A stretch of 64,000 nucleotides of DNA, taken from contig OX123191.2 of NCBI GenBank assembly GCA_944739405.2, positions 9,404,830-9,468,829 of the forward strand, in the 5' to 3' direction. The position numbers and the translations under genes are program-made. This DNA is from Euclidia mi (Eukaryota > Arthropoda > Insecta > Lepidoptera > Erebidae). The notes under the pieces are model-generated. The model saw only the letters and a program-made list of their open reading frames with translations. It had not been told where the DNA came from and searched no databases. Below, piece after piece: positions 1-10,182 of this stretch (positions are counted from its first letter, which is position 1; the number at the start of each line of letters is the position of its first letter).

Positions 1-3000
1 ATAAATCATTTAAAATGTCGTATGCCAATGGAATGCCCCTAGCCTTACGAGTACAAAGTTCCAAATGCTGTATGGCACTCATAGAATCAGTCAATATTAC
101 AGCTTTATAACAATTTTGAATACTTTTAACATATGATACAGCTTCGGCAATAGCAATAAGCTCCGCGAACATAATCGATAGAGATTTATTAATTTTAAAC
201 TTCATATAAATATTCATTTGAATGTCAAAGAATGCAGAACCCACACCATGCAAATCTTTAGCGCCGTCTGTATATATTTTATAATAGCCTATATATTTGT
301 TGGATAAGAACTGGTTACACATTAAGAGAAGATTTTGGGAATCATATTGACGCTTCGGTCTATCTAGATTATCAATATGCGTACTTAGAAAAGTAGATGT
401 ATCTATATTACTCATCCAGGTATTTAAACTAAACATTTCAAGTCGAGTGCTTATATGTATTGGCTTTGACTTGAGGTTTTCGTGTATTATTACCAAGAGC
501 GGCTTCTTCTTACGTCGCCAGTAAGAGGTTTGGCACTCGTTATAAAGATCATTTAATATTGCAATAACTTTATTGTTAGCATAAGATTTGGATTTCAACC
601 AGAATTTGGCAGCTAGATACGTGCGTCGGACAAATAGAGGTTGTAATAAAAGTTCCGATTCCATGACATGAATAGGCGTACTTTTTATGAACCCACCTAT
701 TATGCGCATATATTGGTTTTGCACTCTATCTAGTTTTGTACAGTGAGTTTTACTACTATTATCATATAAAAAGCTAGCATAATCTAGGCGACTGCGAATG
801 AGGGAAATGTACAATCTTCTTAGATGACAGGGGTGCACGCCCCATCCAGGACCGACTAAGACTTTAAATATATTAATATACTTTAATGTTCGTTCTCTGA
901 CTTCGTTAATATTTTTAGTCCATCTTAAATGTTCATCTAGCCATACGCCTAAATATTTAACAAACGGTACGCATGCTAAAGGTTCTCCGTTAACATTCAA
1001 ATTAACCATAGCGTTCGAATAGTTGGTTTTAAAGACACAGATCTTACTTTTATCAGGAGAAATATCTAAGCCTAAATTAATAAAAAGCTTATTTAACTTA
1101 TTTAGCGAATTTTGTAATACCCTAGTACCTTCTGATATCGATCTACATGTGTAATATATTACGAAGTCATCAGCGTATTGCAATATATGAATGTCTCTTT
1201 CAATCAAATTACAAACGTTAATGGTTGCAATATTAAATAATAAAGGGGAAATGGGATCTCCTTGTGCCAAACCACGACTAGTCATTCTAGAGATACAGCC
1301 ATGTTCTGTTTCTATGATAAGGTGTCTTTCCTTCAAAAAATTCCATAGGTATTGACATATTTTTGAGCCAACTTTTAAATCATGTAGAATCTTAAGTAAA
1401 GTTTTAATGTCAATGTTATTATACGCATTATCTATATCAATAAAACAACCAATAGTAGGCAATCGCCTTGAGAAACCGCTTTGAATACGCGATACCAAAC
1501 AACTTAAGCTATCGAGACAACCTCTGTTCTTTCTAAAGCCTACCATATTATCAGAAAACATATTATTATTTTCCAAATACCATTCCAGTCTTTTATTAAT
1601 TATCGAGTGAAAAATTTTGCACAGACAAGAAATTAAGGAGATAGGCCTTAAAGACGATACAAGGCTGGGTTCCCTGCCGGGTTTTGGTATAGGGATAATT
1701 TTAATATTGCGCCATTGTGTTGGGACAAAGCTCAGCGAAAAAAATAAATTAAATATGTGAAGTAAAATATTTTTAGCATTACTAGGAAGGTGATGGATCA
1801 TAGAATATGAGATATCATCACATCCAGGAGATGTATCCTTTGATTTAATACATTTTACTAGCTCCTGCATGGAGATTTTAGACTCAAGGCGTATGTTAGG
1901 CAGTAGAAACTGTGGTTGATCAGGTAAAACGTAGTCAGGCGTAATGTTTACTAATAGCTTGTTGGCTCTTATAGAATCTACAAATTGTTTATGTGATCTA
2001 TAACCCTTAACCCATCTCATCTTCTTCCACATGGTCACGGCTGAGGTTGATTCGTCTATTGAATCACAAAATCGAACCCATTCTTCACGTTTAGCCTGAC
2101 GAATCAATTTTTGAGCTAGCCGTGTGTTTTCTTTTAAAATACTTAGGTTTCTGGGAGTTGGGTTTCGCCGAAATTTAGATAAGGCTAACCTTCTAACTGC
2201 AACTGCCTTAGACAGATCAGCAGTCCAATAAGATTTTGGGACAAATTTAGAAGATGGATTTTGTGGTATTTTGATAAACGGAATATGAATATCTGTTGCC
2301 AAATATATGTAATCAAGAAATGTATCATACGCTTTCTGAGAATCATCTGAAAGTTGAAAGTTAGTAAACATTTCTTGAAGACATGTTTTATACGAGGGCC
2401 AGTTCGCATTTTTGAAATTACGCTTTGTTAATAGGTTATTATTCATAATACATTCCGAAGTTAGCCGAATCATCAAATGATCGCTACCCAAAGTTTCGTT
2501 TATTACTGCCCAGTTAAATTTTAATGCAATATCTGACGTTAGTAAGGATATATCAGGTGACGATTCCTGTAAGATGCCGTTTACTAGTTTTATCCGAGTA
2601 TAGCTACCATTGTTTAAAACCACATAATTATGGTCTACAACCGAATCCAAAATTTGCACTCCTCTGTAGTCCGTCCTATTGGACCAGTTAGAGTGGTGAG
2701 CATTGAAGTCTCCAATTATCATCGATTTTTTGTCGAAGGTCGCAAACATACAGTTCCAATCGGCTTGACTTGTTCTAACAGACGGCGGGCAATATACTGC
2801 TATTAGGTTTTCTAAAAAAGGATGGTTAAAAATTTGAATATGGAGGGTCTCAATTCCTAAATTTTGTGATTGAAAGCTACCCATTTGTGCTTTTACGGAC
2901 TTGTGTACTACTACGGCGACTCCTCCATATGAGTCAGCTCTATCTCGACGAAAGATATTATAATTACTTATTTTTAATGGAGTGTCAGGTTCTAGCCAAG

Positions 3001-3124
3001 ACTCAGAAACTATTGCTATTTGATATTTATCTTGAATTAATAAATGCGTAAAAGCTACTAATTTAGGTCTAAGACTTTGGGCATTCCATTGAAGCACATT
3101 TAACTTAATATTACTTTTATCCAT
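1..3124 (-). CDS. LINE ORF2 polyprotein: endonuclease, reverse transcriptase, RNase H (runs off left edge)
   Basis: Makes the target nick, copies the element RNA into DNA at the nick, and carries RNase H. I read the frame codon by codon from the ATG at 3124 down to base 2 and found no stop, so more than 1,000 codons are open. Visible landmarks: start MDKSNIKLNVLQWNAQS; a SESWLEPD motif near residue 40; IIGDFNAHHSNW near residue 138, typical of AP-like endonucleases; RT motif with IDIDNAYNN near residue 563, GLAQGDPISPLLFN near 620 and YADD near 648; RNase H with YTDGAK near 953 (Asp), FAELIAIAEA near 988 (Glu) and LTDSMSA near 1013 (Asp). The last RNase H acidic residue would lie beyond the window. 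The ATG overlaps the end of ORF1 by 8 bases (ATGGATAA), suggesting translation by termination-reinitiation. Family membership is clear; activity is inferred. Confidence 0.93.
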   Translation of the reverse strand, partial: MDKSNIKLNVLQWNAQSLRPKLVAFTHLLIQDKYQIAIVSESWLEPDTPLKISNYNIFRRDRADSYGGVAVVVHKSVKAQMGSFQSQNLGIETLHIQIFNHPFLENLIAVYCPPSVRTSQADWNCMFATFDKKSMIIGDFNAHHSNWSNRTDYRGVQILDSVVDHNYVVLNNGSYTRIKLVNGILQESSPDISLLTSDIALKFNWAVINETLGSDHLMIRLTSECIMNNNLLTKRNFKNANWPSYKTCLQEMFTNFQLSDDSQKAYDTFLDYIYLATDIHIPFIKIPQNPSSKFVPKSYWTADLSKAVAVRRLALSKFRRNPTPRNLSILKENTRLAQKLIRQAKREEWVRFCDSIDESTSAVTMWKKMRWVKGYRSHKQFVDSIRANKLLVNITPDYVLPDQPQFLLPNIRLESKISMQELVKCIKSKDTSPGCDDISYSMIHHLPSNAKNILLHIFNLFFSLSFVPTQWRNIKIIPIPKPGREPSLVSSLRPISLISCLCKIFHSIINKRLEWYLENNNMFSDNMVGFRKNRGCLDSLSCLVSRIQSGFSRRLPTIGCFIDIDNAYNNIDIKTLLKILHDLKVGSKICQYLWNFLKERHLIIETEHGCISRMTSRGLAQGDPISPLLFNIATINVCNLIERDIHILQYADDFVIYYTCRSISEGTRVLQNSLNKLNKLFINLGLDISPDKSKICVFKTNYSNAMVNLNVNGEPLACVPFVKYLGVWLDEHLRWTKNINEVRERTLKYINIFKVLVGPGWGVHPCHLRRLYISLIRSRLDYASFLYDNSSKTHCTKLDRVQNQYMRIIGGFIKSTPIHVMESELLLQPLFVRRTYLAAKFWLKSKSYANNKVIAILNDLYNECQTSYWRRKKKPLLVIIHENLKSKPIHISTRLEMFSLNTWMSNIDTSTFLSTHIDNLDRPKRQYDSQNLLLMCNQFLSNKYIGYYKIYTDGAKDLHGVGSAFFDIQMNIYMKFKINKSLSIMFAELIAIAEAVSYVKSIQNCYKAVILTDSMSAIQHLELCTRKARGIPLAYDILNDL

Positions 3125-4514
3125 TAAGAAATTGCCTAGATAATTCCAACCACGGCGCTTCAGACGTATTTCCTATCACCCATTGTAATACCCAATCAAT
3201 ACATAACTTAGAAATAGTTTTAACTTTAACCAACGATGTAATGTTTTTAAGTAATATTACTTCGTATATACGCGACAACAACTCCATAAACGTAGTTTTA
3301 TGTTTACCATACTCCAGGTCTTGATTTTGCCCGTGTGATTGCGTATTACCGTCAGACTGCGACGTATCCGACTCTTCTGTAAGATGATTTTCCCGTGACG
3401 CAGGGTAGTGTGTTCGTGGCTTCTTCTTAGATGTATGTTTCTGTTTGGAAGGTCTCCGGATAACTTGAGCATATGTAGGGCGTTTGTCACGTTCCTGTCC
3501 ATCATTTAATGTATCCATCGGTGTCGCGAAGCATCCTGCTGCGTTCAATGAAGAAATGGGAGTGTTTACGTGAAGTTCAGTCTGGTCTATGACAACCCTT
3601 GGTGGTGCAGATTCTTCCGTAGGGTCAACATACATAGTCAGAGCCTTTTTGTACGTACAGTTGAACTCTGCCATTAGTTCTCGTAACCGTCTTTCCTTTT
3701 TATATGAAGGGCATGTTTTTGCTAACGCCATATGTGGTCCAGAACAATTGACGCATCTAAAGGTCTTCGTTTCACAGTTCGCATGGGAGCCGCCGCATTT
3801 GGGACATATAGTCATATTAGACGCACAAGTCTTAATTGTATGGCCTAATCTCCAACATCGAGAGCATTGTGAAACGGGGAAGATGTATGGTTCCACACTG
3901 ATTTTGAGCGCATCCACGTAAACATATGGCGGCAAATTACAGCCCTTGAAACACAGCCTAACTACTTCACAGGGTGTCCATCCAAGTTTCTCGTAATCTC
4001 GACGGTTCAGTCGCTTTGCGGAAATGAGTTCAGCTGATCCCGGAGATTTTATGCTTTGTAATATCTTCTCTTCCTCCAAATCTAGTTCAACGTCTCTTAT
4101 AATTCCATATGATAGACTAACTTCCATATCTTTGTGAAACCGCCATCCCTTTGCGATAAGATCTTCACATGCACAGAGTGTGTTCAAGCTCTCCTCATCC
4201 TCAAACTGTAGTCGGATTTTAAATGAGTTAAGGTATTTAACTTTGGCAATTTTGTTTATGTTGTACTGTGTTAAAATTTTTGCTAAAGCAAATGCCTTCG
4301 GTAACTTTTCATTGCATGTCAAAGTAATCTCCCATTTAGTTATTTTTCCTTTTTTAGACCCTACGGTAATCCACTCTTCATCCGATTCCCTCATATTCCT
4401 CTTCCCATTAACATTGACCTGACCAACACACCCTTCCCTTTCATCAGTACTCAACGTTGATGCATTGTCTTCCTCCGCAATGTCGTCGTCGCCTAGAATA
4501 TCGCGAACATCCAT
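3117..4514 (-). CDS. LINE ORF1, gag-like protein with three zinc knuckles
   Basis: RNA-binding structural protein of the same LINE, expected to coat element RNA. The frame is 465 codons. I chose the ATG at 4514 (MDVRDILGDDD) because it has A at -3 and G at +4; the frame is open a little further upstream, but the codon at 4550 is GTG. The N-terminus is acidic, the middle (residues about 50-210) has no motif I can name, and three knuckles follow: CSRCWRLGHTIKTC (about 217-230, CX2CX4HX4C), CPKCGGSHANC (237-247) and CVNCSGPHMALAKTC (254-268). The C-terminal half is basic and low-complexity (KQKHTSKKKPRTH). The stop overlaps the ORF2 start. This layout is usual for I-type ORF1 proteins. Confidence 0.92.
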   Translation of the reverse strand: MDVRDILGDDDIAEEDNASTLSTDEREGCVGQVNVNGKRNMRESDEEWITVGSKKGKITKWEITLTCNEKLPKAFALAKILTQYNINKIAKVKYLNSFKIRLQFEDEESLNTLCACEDLIAKGWRFHKDMEVSLSYGIIRDVELDLEEEKILQSIKSPGSAELISAKRLNRRDYEKLGWTPCEVVRLCFKGCNLPPYVYVDALKISVEPYIFPVSQCSRCWRLGHTIKTCASNMTICPKCGGSHANCETKTFRCVNCSGPHMALAKTCPSYKKERRLRELMAEFNCTYKKALTMYVDPTEESAPPRVVIDQTELHVNTPISSLNAAGCFATPMDTLNDGQERDKRPTYAQVIRRPSKQKHTSKKKPRTHYPASRENHLTEESDTSQSDGNTQSHGQNQDLEYGKHKTTFMELLSRIYEVILLKNITSLVKVKTISKLCIDWVLQWVIGNTSEAPWLELSRQFLNG

Positions 4515-4955
4515 ATTACGTAAACAAGGCGAGCGCGAGCGGGTGCACACCTGGCGCAGGTAGCCGGCCGGCCGACCCGCCGCGACCGCCGCGATAACAA
4601 TAGGATTCCGAGAATTTATACGATTTTATTTTATTAAATAAGGTCTTGACCGATTCGCACGCGTGTCGAAACGAGACTGTAATATTTATTTGCACTATTA
4701 TCATTTAATAACGTTTGCCATAACAACTCAACAGTGATAACTTTTTTTTGCCATAAAATGACTTTCTATAACAACATATATCATAATAATTAGTTTTCAT
4801 AAGTAACACATCTCATAATCGACTCTTGACATAATCAAAATTTGATATTATTATGAAAATAATACATAATATTGTTAGGTCAATATTAATTATCGTTAAT
4901 ACCCCGACTCAGTGCAATGCGACTCGGATAGGTTAGGTTAGGGTTCTCTTTTGAC

Positions 4956-5432
4956 GGGCACGCTACGATAGTGGCGGTAAGTCCCGTGGTTGAAGAGTGG
5001 TTGGAGAGACGTCACGGCGTCCTCACCTTCCGGTTGACTCAAATCCTTACCGGCCATGGTTGTTTTGGCCGGTATTTGTGGAGGATAGGCTGGGAGGAAA
5101 CGCCCGGATGCCACCATTGTAGCAGCAGCCGCGACCCTGTCGAAGACACGGCGTTGCATACTTTGGCGGAATGCCCAGCCTGGGCATCGCAACGCCGTGA
5201 TCTGGTCGCGGCTCTCAATACGGTTGTCCTCTCGCTCCCGGCCGTAGTTCTGTCTATGGTCCTGAGTGAGAGGTCTTGGAACGCTGTCGCCTCTTTCTGC
5301 GAAGCAATCATGCTGAGCAATTTTAGTGGATTGGAGGCGGCGGAGCGGGAGAGGGAAATACATCGCCCTCTCCCCAACCGTAGGTCCGGGCGTCGGGGAC
5401 GTCGAACAAGAGACGACCTCCGACCACCGTAA
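4956..5432 (+). pseudogene. C-terminal fragment of R1-type LINE ORF2 (zinc-knuckle tail)
   Basis: Only the last 158 codons of ORF2 survive, cut at the 5' truncation point at 4956 but otherwise uninterrupted. The segment carries the C-terminal CCHC knuckle: CHHC, about 12 residues, then H, four residues, C (within PGCHHCSSSRDPVEDTALH and TLAEC). In R1-clade elements this region lies downstream of the RT and is thought to bind nucleic acid. It has no start codon of its own and is not expected to make a working protein. It aligns closely by eye with the copy at 46020-46650. Confidence 0.9.
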
Positions 5433-5863
5433 ATTTATTGCCTGCGGACGGTGAGCGCTGGGGCTGCTCCCTGTCCGCCAAAAGGCGGGAGGCGGCGCGT
5501 GTCCTCGCCGCCTCCCAAGTAGCTTTGTGAGGTGATGGATGCCAGAAGTTTGATGGATGCAAGAAGTTTGATGGATGATTGCGAGATCATAACGAGACGG
5601 GGCCCGCCAACACCAACGGCGGGCCAATCACGGGCGGGGTCGCGAGAAAGTATGCTAATCGCGAATCGCATGACCTCGCCAACATACGGGACCCGCAGGG
5701 ACACCGCGGTGGGTTTTAGTGGGTATGCCCCGAACGCCTTTAGGGGAGAGGCTCCACATACCTCCTCCGCCAGTCCCAAGCCCAGCCGTTCTAATAGCTG
5801 GGTTGGCGGAGTCGAGATGACTCATAAGGAGAGTTTCCCACCGTAGTGAACAAAAAAAAAAAA
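5433..5863 (+). other. 3' UTR and poly(A) of R1-type LINE copy 1
   Basis: GC-rich non-coding tail with GGCGGGCCA-type blocks, a GGGTTTTAGTGGG segment near 5710 and a short 9-10-base tandem ATGGATG(C)AAGAAGTTTG near 5535-5575. ORFs on either strand here are GC-driven shadows. Poly(A) occupies 5852-5863. Confidence 0.8.
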
Positions 5864-6170
5864 GGGTTCTCTTTTGACCCTTAACCCAAAAATAGGAGCC
5901 CTTAGAGCCCCCCAGGGCTCCTTCAACTTAGTCCACATTCTTCATACTAGTTTCTATTTTCTTCTTAGATTATTGAAAACGAAAATTATAGCAAATACAT
6001 TTATGGATTTAAATTATTATGACACTTGATCGATTAAGACCAATGGAATTAGTGAAAGTCATTTTATGTCATTTCACGATTATGACAACTGAAGCGTTAT
6101 TTCTAATGAAATTATGGCAAATACCAGTATGGCATATGAAATTATGGCATTTTAAATTATGGCAAACATT

Positions 6171-6959
6171 AGTAAACCTCGCTTTATAGATAGGTCGGCC
6201 ACAAAAAGCAAAACGTCTTATCCCCGTGCCTTGAAAAGCACGTAAAGTCGTCGATCTTTGTGATGACTAGATGTTAACTGGAGATGTTACTTCAAGTATT
6301 TTGATACTGGTATAAGCCATGGAATGGAATGTTATCTTTGAGAAGAATTCTATCAAATGGTAGAACAAAACAAGCATAAAGATGAAGTGGCATACACATT
6401 TTCTCAACAGAATGTGCCAGGATTATTTGATTATAGTCACAATATTTTATCAGAATTCAGTTAATTCATTGCACATTTGCTACCAGTTACAATAGTGAAA
6501 ATAATACGTTGTGTTTCAAATTATAATGATTTAAAGGTGTAAATGGATCCATAATGTTTCAATATTTTTCAATTGTAGGAAATACAAATATTTAGCAAAC
6601 CAGTATTATCGCGCCAAAACAAATAATTAAATTCACTGATTAAAATATAAGCGCATTGGGATGATTACACTACAAAATATTGGCAATAAAAAAATTATTT
6701 CCAAAATTTGTTATATTAAAGCTCTTTCAGATTATTTTTTATAATAATAGCGAGTGGTCAAGCAAAATAATAATATAGAATTAGAACAGTACTCATAAGG
6801 CAGTTGAGCGAATTAATGAGGATTCAGCGAACATATACTCGCTGATTTTTTATTGGTTTTGGAGCGAAAGTCATCTTATTACTTATCGTTAATAGAACCT
6901 AACCAGCTAATAATATTTGCAATATATGCTAAAAAAATCTTGAGAAATTAATTAATTTA
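6171..6959. other. Gene-free stretch with a short SINE remnant
   Basis: AT-rich sequence with no coding signal. At 6218-6275 a piece reading CCCCGTGCCTTGAAAAGCACG resembles the body of the S1 SINE (compare 57550-57600). I see nothing else. Confidence 0.45.
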
Positions 6960-7455
6960 ATAGTACGAGAACACGAAGTATCACTTCGCCGTACACTGGC
7001 GAACTACGAGCGGTCGTGTCACACACACTGGCATTAGTCATTGAACTGTTATTACCGCCCGCCCACTCCCCGCCATGCGCGTGCGCCTCCCTCCGCTGCA
7101 GGGCGCCAGGGGGCGCAGGGGGCGGGGACCCGGCGGGGTGCGGCCGTGCGGCGCGGGCGCAAGTTGACCTTTAGTCTTAAGAAATTAGGTCAATGGGACA
7201 GTCGTATATCACGCTCCCGTCACTCTGTGTCCGTGTTACGTAATAAAACTACAATCGTGGATCCTTACAATACTGATGTGTTCGCTAGTTGATTGATAGG
7301 CCGCAAACTGACCTGACTCCATAGTTTTTTATTAGTGGATCGAGGTTATAAGATTTGTGTACAAAGAAGAAACGGAGTCGCGAGAACGCGAGAAACATGT
7401 GTGTGCAAATGTGTAAATTGATTGTGATATAAGCAGAAGACTGTAAAGGTAAGTG
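6960..7455 (+). promoter_or_regulatory. GC-rich island with a splice-donor-like end; possible host non-coding first exon
   Basis: A CpG-rich block (about 7050-7160) sits abruptly in AT-rich DNA and is followed by mixed sequence ending in AAAG|GTAAGTG, a strong donor at 7448/7449. This is how many insect 5' untranslated first exons look. The 83-codon ORF through it (7041-7292) has low-complexity, GC-driven composition and no recognisable domain. An old repeat fragment is an alternative. Confidence 0.28.
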
Positions 7456-7806
7456 ATTTGCTTTACTGATCGTTGTGAATGCCTACGTTGATAACATGTT
7501 TTAAACACGCCAGAAATAAGTAAATACTTAAATTCGGCTTTTACTAGTTATTGAAAATGATTATGTTCCGACGATTAATATGTAAATAAGTTCTTCTTTT
7601 CGTCTACTAGTTTATTATGATTGCGTGAACCCACAGCTTATTTCTGTTGACTTACGAAGAAATAGGTAGGTACAGCTATTTAGTTACATGTGTTTATTAT
7701 TTTAATCATTATTATGTGCTTAATATTATTGAAGTTGTCATCGTAATTAATTTGTGTTTTGTAAGTACGTAAATTAGGTATCACTATCTATTCGTACTTC
7801 TTATGC

Positions 7807-8046
7807 TGGGGCCTCACTACCGGCTAACATCAATCTCTGCTAGCGCGATAATTATTGCGATAATTTTTAACGCGTTAAAGTAGGTGGCTACACTTGAAAC
7901 GTCAACGTGAATGCCCATCATTGGCGATAAAAACGCCAAACGCCAATGTTAATGCCGTTGTCAAATTATTGCGTAATGTCGTGGCTACACGATTAACGTA
8001 AATTATCGCAATAATTAATGGCATTTCTCGTTAGTACGGCCCCAGC
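7807..8046. mobile_element. MITE with GGGGCC terminal inverted repeats
   Basis: GCTGGGGCC at the left and GGCCCCAGC at the right are inverted, and inner segments also pair (GCGATAATTATTGCGATAA on the left against its near-complement about 8000-8025). No ORF. Non-autonomous DNA element; superfamily not assigned. Confidence 0.6.
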
Positions 8047-8104
8047 AGAAGTGCTTTGCTGACTCATACGTGTTTTATGTGTAGGTAGTTACCTACTGTT
8101 ACAC

Positions 8105-8178
8105 GCGCTGTACTGTACCTAAAACAGCTGTTGACCTCGCTGCGCGACGTCAACATCTGTTTTAGGTACCTACAGCGC
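8105..8178. repeat. Imperfect 30-bp inverted repeat
   Basis: Left arm 8105-8135 (GCGCTGTACTGTACCTAAAA...) pairs with 8149-8178 with few mismatches around a GC-rich 13-base loop. Could be a tiny foldback element. No coding content. Confidence 0.6.
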
Positions 8179-8344
8179 ACCGACGAGTCGATCGACGATC
8201 AAGTCGCGAGTTACTACGTATTTCCTAGAGTTATTGACTTTTATAACTTTTTTATTTTACGTGGTAGGTAAATTTTGATTTTGAATATAACTAGCAGATA
8301 TTTTTTCCAACGTGAGGTTTTTTTTCCCTAAACCAATAAAAAAT

Positions 8345-9073
8345 CAGCGTGTATAAGTGGGCCTGCAATAACTCCTTAGTTCTAAATGCCCGCAAAACGA
8401 AATACTTACTGTTTGGGACACCAACGTAAGTTTTAAAAATTGATTGTTGCAATCCCACTATATGTTTGGGCGGAGAATACGTTGAACGAGTATACGAAGC
8501 TCGTAATCTGGGTCTAGTGATGGATTTGAAAAAAAATTAGCACAATCTGTAAAGGCCTGTTTTTACCGCCTAAAACTTCTGTACAATATACGTCGGCACT
8601 TGTCCATTACTCTGCGCGAGCAATTGGTGGATTCACTTGTCTTGTCTAAGTTTAATTACTTGGACACGGTATATGGACCAAGACTGTTAGCAAAGATGGC
8701 CAATATTGTACAAAAAGTGCAAAATGCGTGCGCCCGCTTTTATTACGACATCCCTCGCAGAAGTCACGTAACTCCTTATATAAACGAACAAAATATTTTA
8801 AAGATGAAATTTAGACCGCAATTACATTTAGCGACCCTATTGTTCGGTGTTTTGAAACATAAAAAACCTAAATATCTTAATGAAAAACTAGTGTCTACAA
8901 GACTTAATCGTAAGTTTCCTACACGAGAGATATGCCTGAGATATGCCCACCGTTACGCATTCCACCACACAAATCTACTGCGTTTAGAGGTAGTTTTAAA
9001 TATAGTGCCTTTAAGTGCTGGAATGACCTGCCCCGCCCCCTTTTGCGCAAAGTTCACATGCACATACTTTTAA
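8345..9073 (+). pseudogene. LINE reverse-transcriptase C-terminal fragment
   Basis: Conceptual translation gives the post-catalytic part of a CR1/Jockey-type RT: NSLVLNARKTKYLLFG, then ERVYEARNLGLVMD, then after frame breaks near 8535-8600 an open run SITLREQLVDSLVLSKFNYLD, QNACARFYYDIPRR and KFRPQLHLATLLFGVLKHKKP. The catalytic YADD box is absent because of 5' truncation. There are internal stops and at least one frameshift, so this is dead. Codon use gives no host signal. Confidence 0.82.
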
Positions 9074-9426
9074 GGTTAAAGTGAAAAAAATTCTATAAGG
9101 TAAACAAAAAACCAGCACTTAACGGTATTTATCATAATAACCTATGCATATTATACTTAAAAACATACTCACATATATTATATACATCGAACAAAACTGA
9201 CATTACTTTTTTAATACATGATTACATTGACTTTTTGTCTATCATATTTTTTTTAATTTGCGTATTTCATTTTCATAATAATTTTAATTCTAATGATTAA
9301 TAACTGCATTTTCTTTTATACATACTATAATATTCAACGTCACACCTATCTATATGACATTTTGTAAAGTTATTGCTTTTTCTTCTATCTATGACATAGT
9401 TGTATTAAATTTATTATTACACCATT

Positions 9427-9732
9427 ACATATACTATATATTACCATACAAAGCGGCGGTAGCCCAGTGGTGTACGTAACGGACTGCCGAGACGATGGTC
9501 TCGGGTTCGATCCCCAGGTACCTCGGGCACACACCTCTAACTTTTCGAAGTTATGTGTGTATTAAAAATGTTAATTATCGCTCGCTTAATAATGTGCCCG
9601 GTAGATGGCAATAGGCTCGCCCCCTATTACATTGGGACCGAAACATATCTGGCGAAGTGTGGGTGTGTAATACACCTCTGCCTACCCCTTCGGGGATAAA
9701 AGGCGTGAAGATATGTTATGTTATGTTATATG
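9427..9732 (+). mobile_element. tRNA-derived SINE (S1 head, S2-like tail) with 13-bp target-site duplication
   Basis: A 13-bp direct repeat TTATTACACCATT flanks it (9414-9426 and 9733-9745). Inside, TAGCCCAGTGG resembles a pol III A box and GGTTCGATCCC a B box. The body then passes from the S1 type (GAAGTTATGTGTGTATT) to the S2 type (GGCAATAGGCTCG, ACACCTCTGCCTACCCCTTC), ending in a TATGT-type repeat. About 26 bases of unrelated sequence lie between the left duplication and the tRNA-like head. Confidence 0.82.
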
Positions 9733-10151
9733 TTATTACACCATTTATTATTACAACCTACCTCTTATACTATAATATCATTAATTTAATATGTGACATC
9801 TTTTAAATTAATCAACTTGGACTTTTTTAATATTTATTATTTATGTAACTTCGACTGCATATTATTTTTCCCTATCATTATAATTAAGTATGCCTAGCCA
9901 CCTAGGCTGCAGCTGAAAATCAGCGTTGCAATTCCCTATTGTAACATAAGCTGAGCTGTGGCCTATAAGACACAATACTGTACCGGACTTTGCGATATAC
10001 ATCTATAAATATACATCTGTGGTTCATTTGCGTCTGTTTGGTTTTTTATTATATTGTATGTTAGAATTTATTATTTTCATAACTGAAGCACAATGTAGCA
10101 TTAATATTATATTTTCTTAAATGTAGGACTATGATTAATTTTTTGTGATCT

Positions 10152-10182
10152 AATAAACATTTCTTTCTTTCTTTCTTTCTTC
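10152..10182 (+). repeat. (TTTC)n microsatellite
   Basis: Uninterrupted TTTC-type repeat directly after AATAAACA; it is the probable 3' terminus of the LINE above. Confidence 0.9.

Larger units (their letters stand above)
1..4610 (-). mobile_element. I/LOA-type non-LTR retrotransposon (LINE), 5' part
   Basis: Two-ORF LINE on the minus strand: a gag-like ORF1 followed by an ORF2 with endonuclease, reverse transcriptase and RNase H. The 3' end lies outside the left edge. Both ORFs are uninterrupted, so this copy is young or still selected. RNase H in ORF2 together with CCHC knuckles in ORF1 fits the I/LOA/R1 group of clades rather than CR1. The 5' boundary is not resolved: a GC-rich stretch at about 4525-4610 precedes ORF1 and probably belongs to the 5' UTR or internal promoter, and AT-rich DNA follows. 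No target-site duplication can be tested because the 3' end is missing. Confidence 0.9.
4956..5863 (+). mobile_element. R1-type LINE, 5'-truncated copy 1, with 15-bp target-site duplication
   Basis: The insert is bounded by a perfect 15-bp direct repeat, GGGTTCTCTTTTGAC, at 4941-4955 and 5864-5878, and ends in a 12-base poly(A). That is the signature of target-primed reverse transcription with 5' truncation. It is much more GC-rich than its surroundings. The coding tail (to 5432) is followed by a 3' UTR of about 420 bp containing GGTTTTAGTGG and ending TTTCCCACCGTAGTGAAC-poly(A), which resembles the ends of the copies at 46019 and 49970. Confidence 0.93.
4713..6167. mobile_element. Possible TIR element with TTATGGCA-type subterminal repeats, split by an R1-type LINE tail
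   Basis: The outer ends are inverted: GTTTGCCATAA at 4713-4723 and TTATGGCAAAC at 6157-6167. Variants of TGCCATAA lie near the left end and variants of TTATGGCA or TTATGACA near the right end, in opposite orientation. Such subterminal motif arrays are common transposase-binding regions in TIR transposons. No ORF belongs to it. The R1-type insertion at 4956-5863 lies inside and is younger. Boundaries and superfamily are uncertain; the target-site duplication is unclear. Confidence 0.4.
8345..10182 (+). mobile_element. CR1/Jockey-type LINE, 5'-truncated and decayed, ending in (TTTC)n
   Basis: A decayed RT C-terminal region (8345-9073) is followed by AT-rich 3' sequence, interrupted by a SINE at 9427-9732, and ends in AATAAAC then a TTTC repeat at about 10152-10182. 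Tails of this kind close many lepidopteran Jockey/CR1-like LINEs. That the sequence after the SINE (9746-10182) belongs to the same element is inferred from its position and from the block CAGCTGAAAATCAGCG near 9910. No target-site duplication was found. Confidence 0.65.

Noticed and set aside
3589..4422. Plus-strand ORFs opposite the LINE ORF1
   Set aside because: Antisense shadows of the gag-like ORF on the minus strand.
4938..5846. Several overlapping ORFs on both strands of R1-type copy 1
   Set aside because: Only the plus-strand frame ending at 5432 has the R1 zinc knuckle; the others are shadows in GC-rich DNA or 3' UTR.
7041..7292. 83-codon ORF in the GC-rich island
   Set aside because: Low-complexity, GC-driven composition with no domain; the open frame is expected from base composition.
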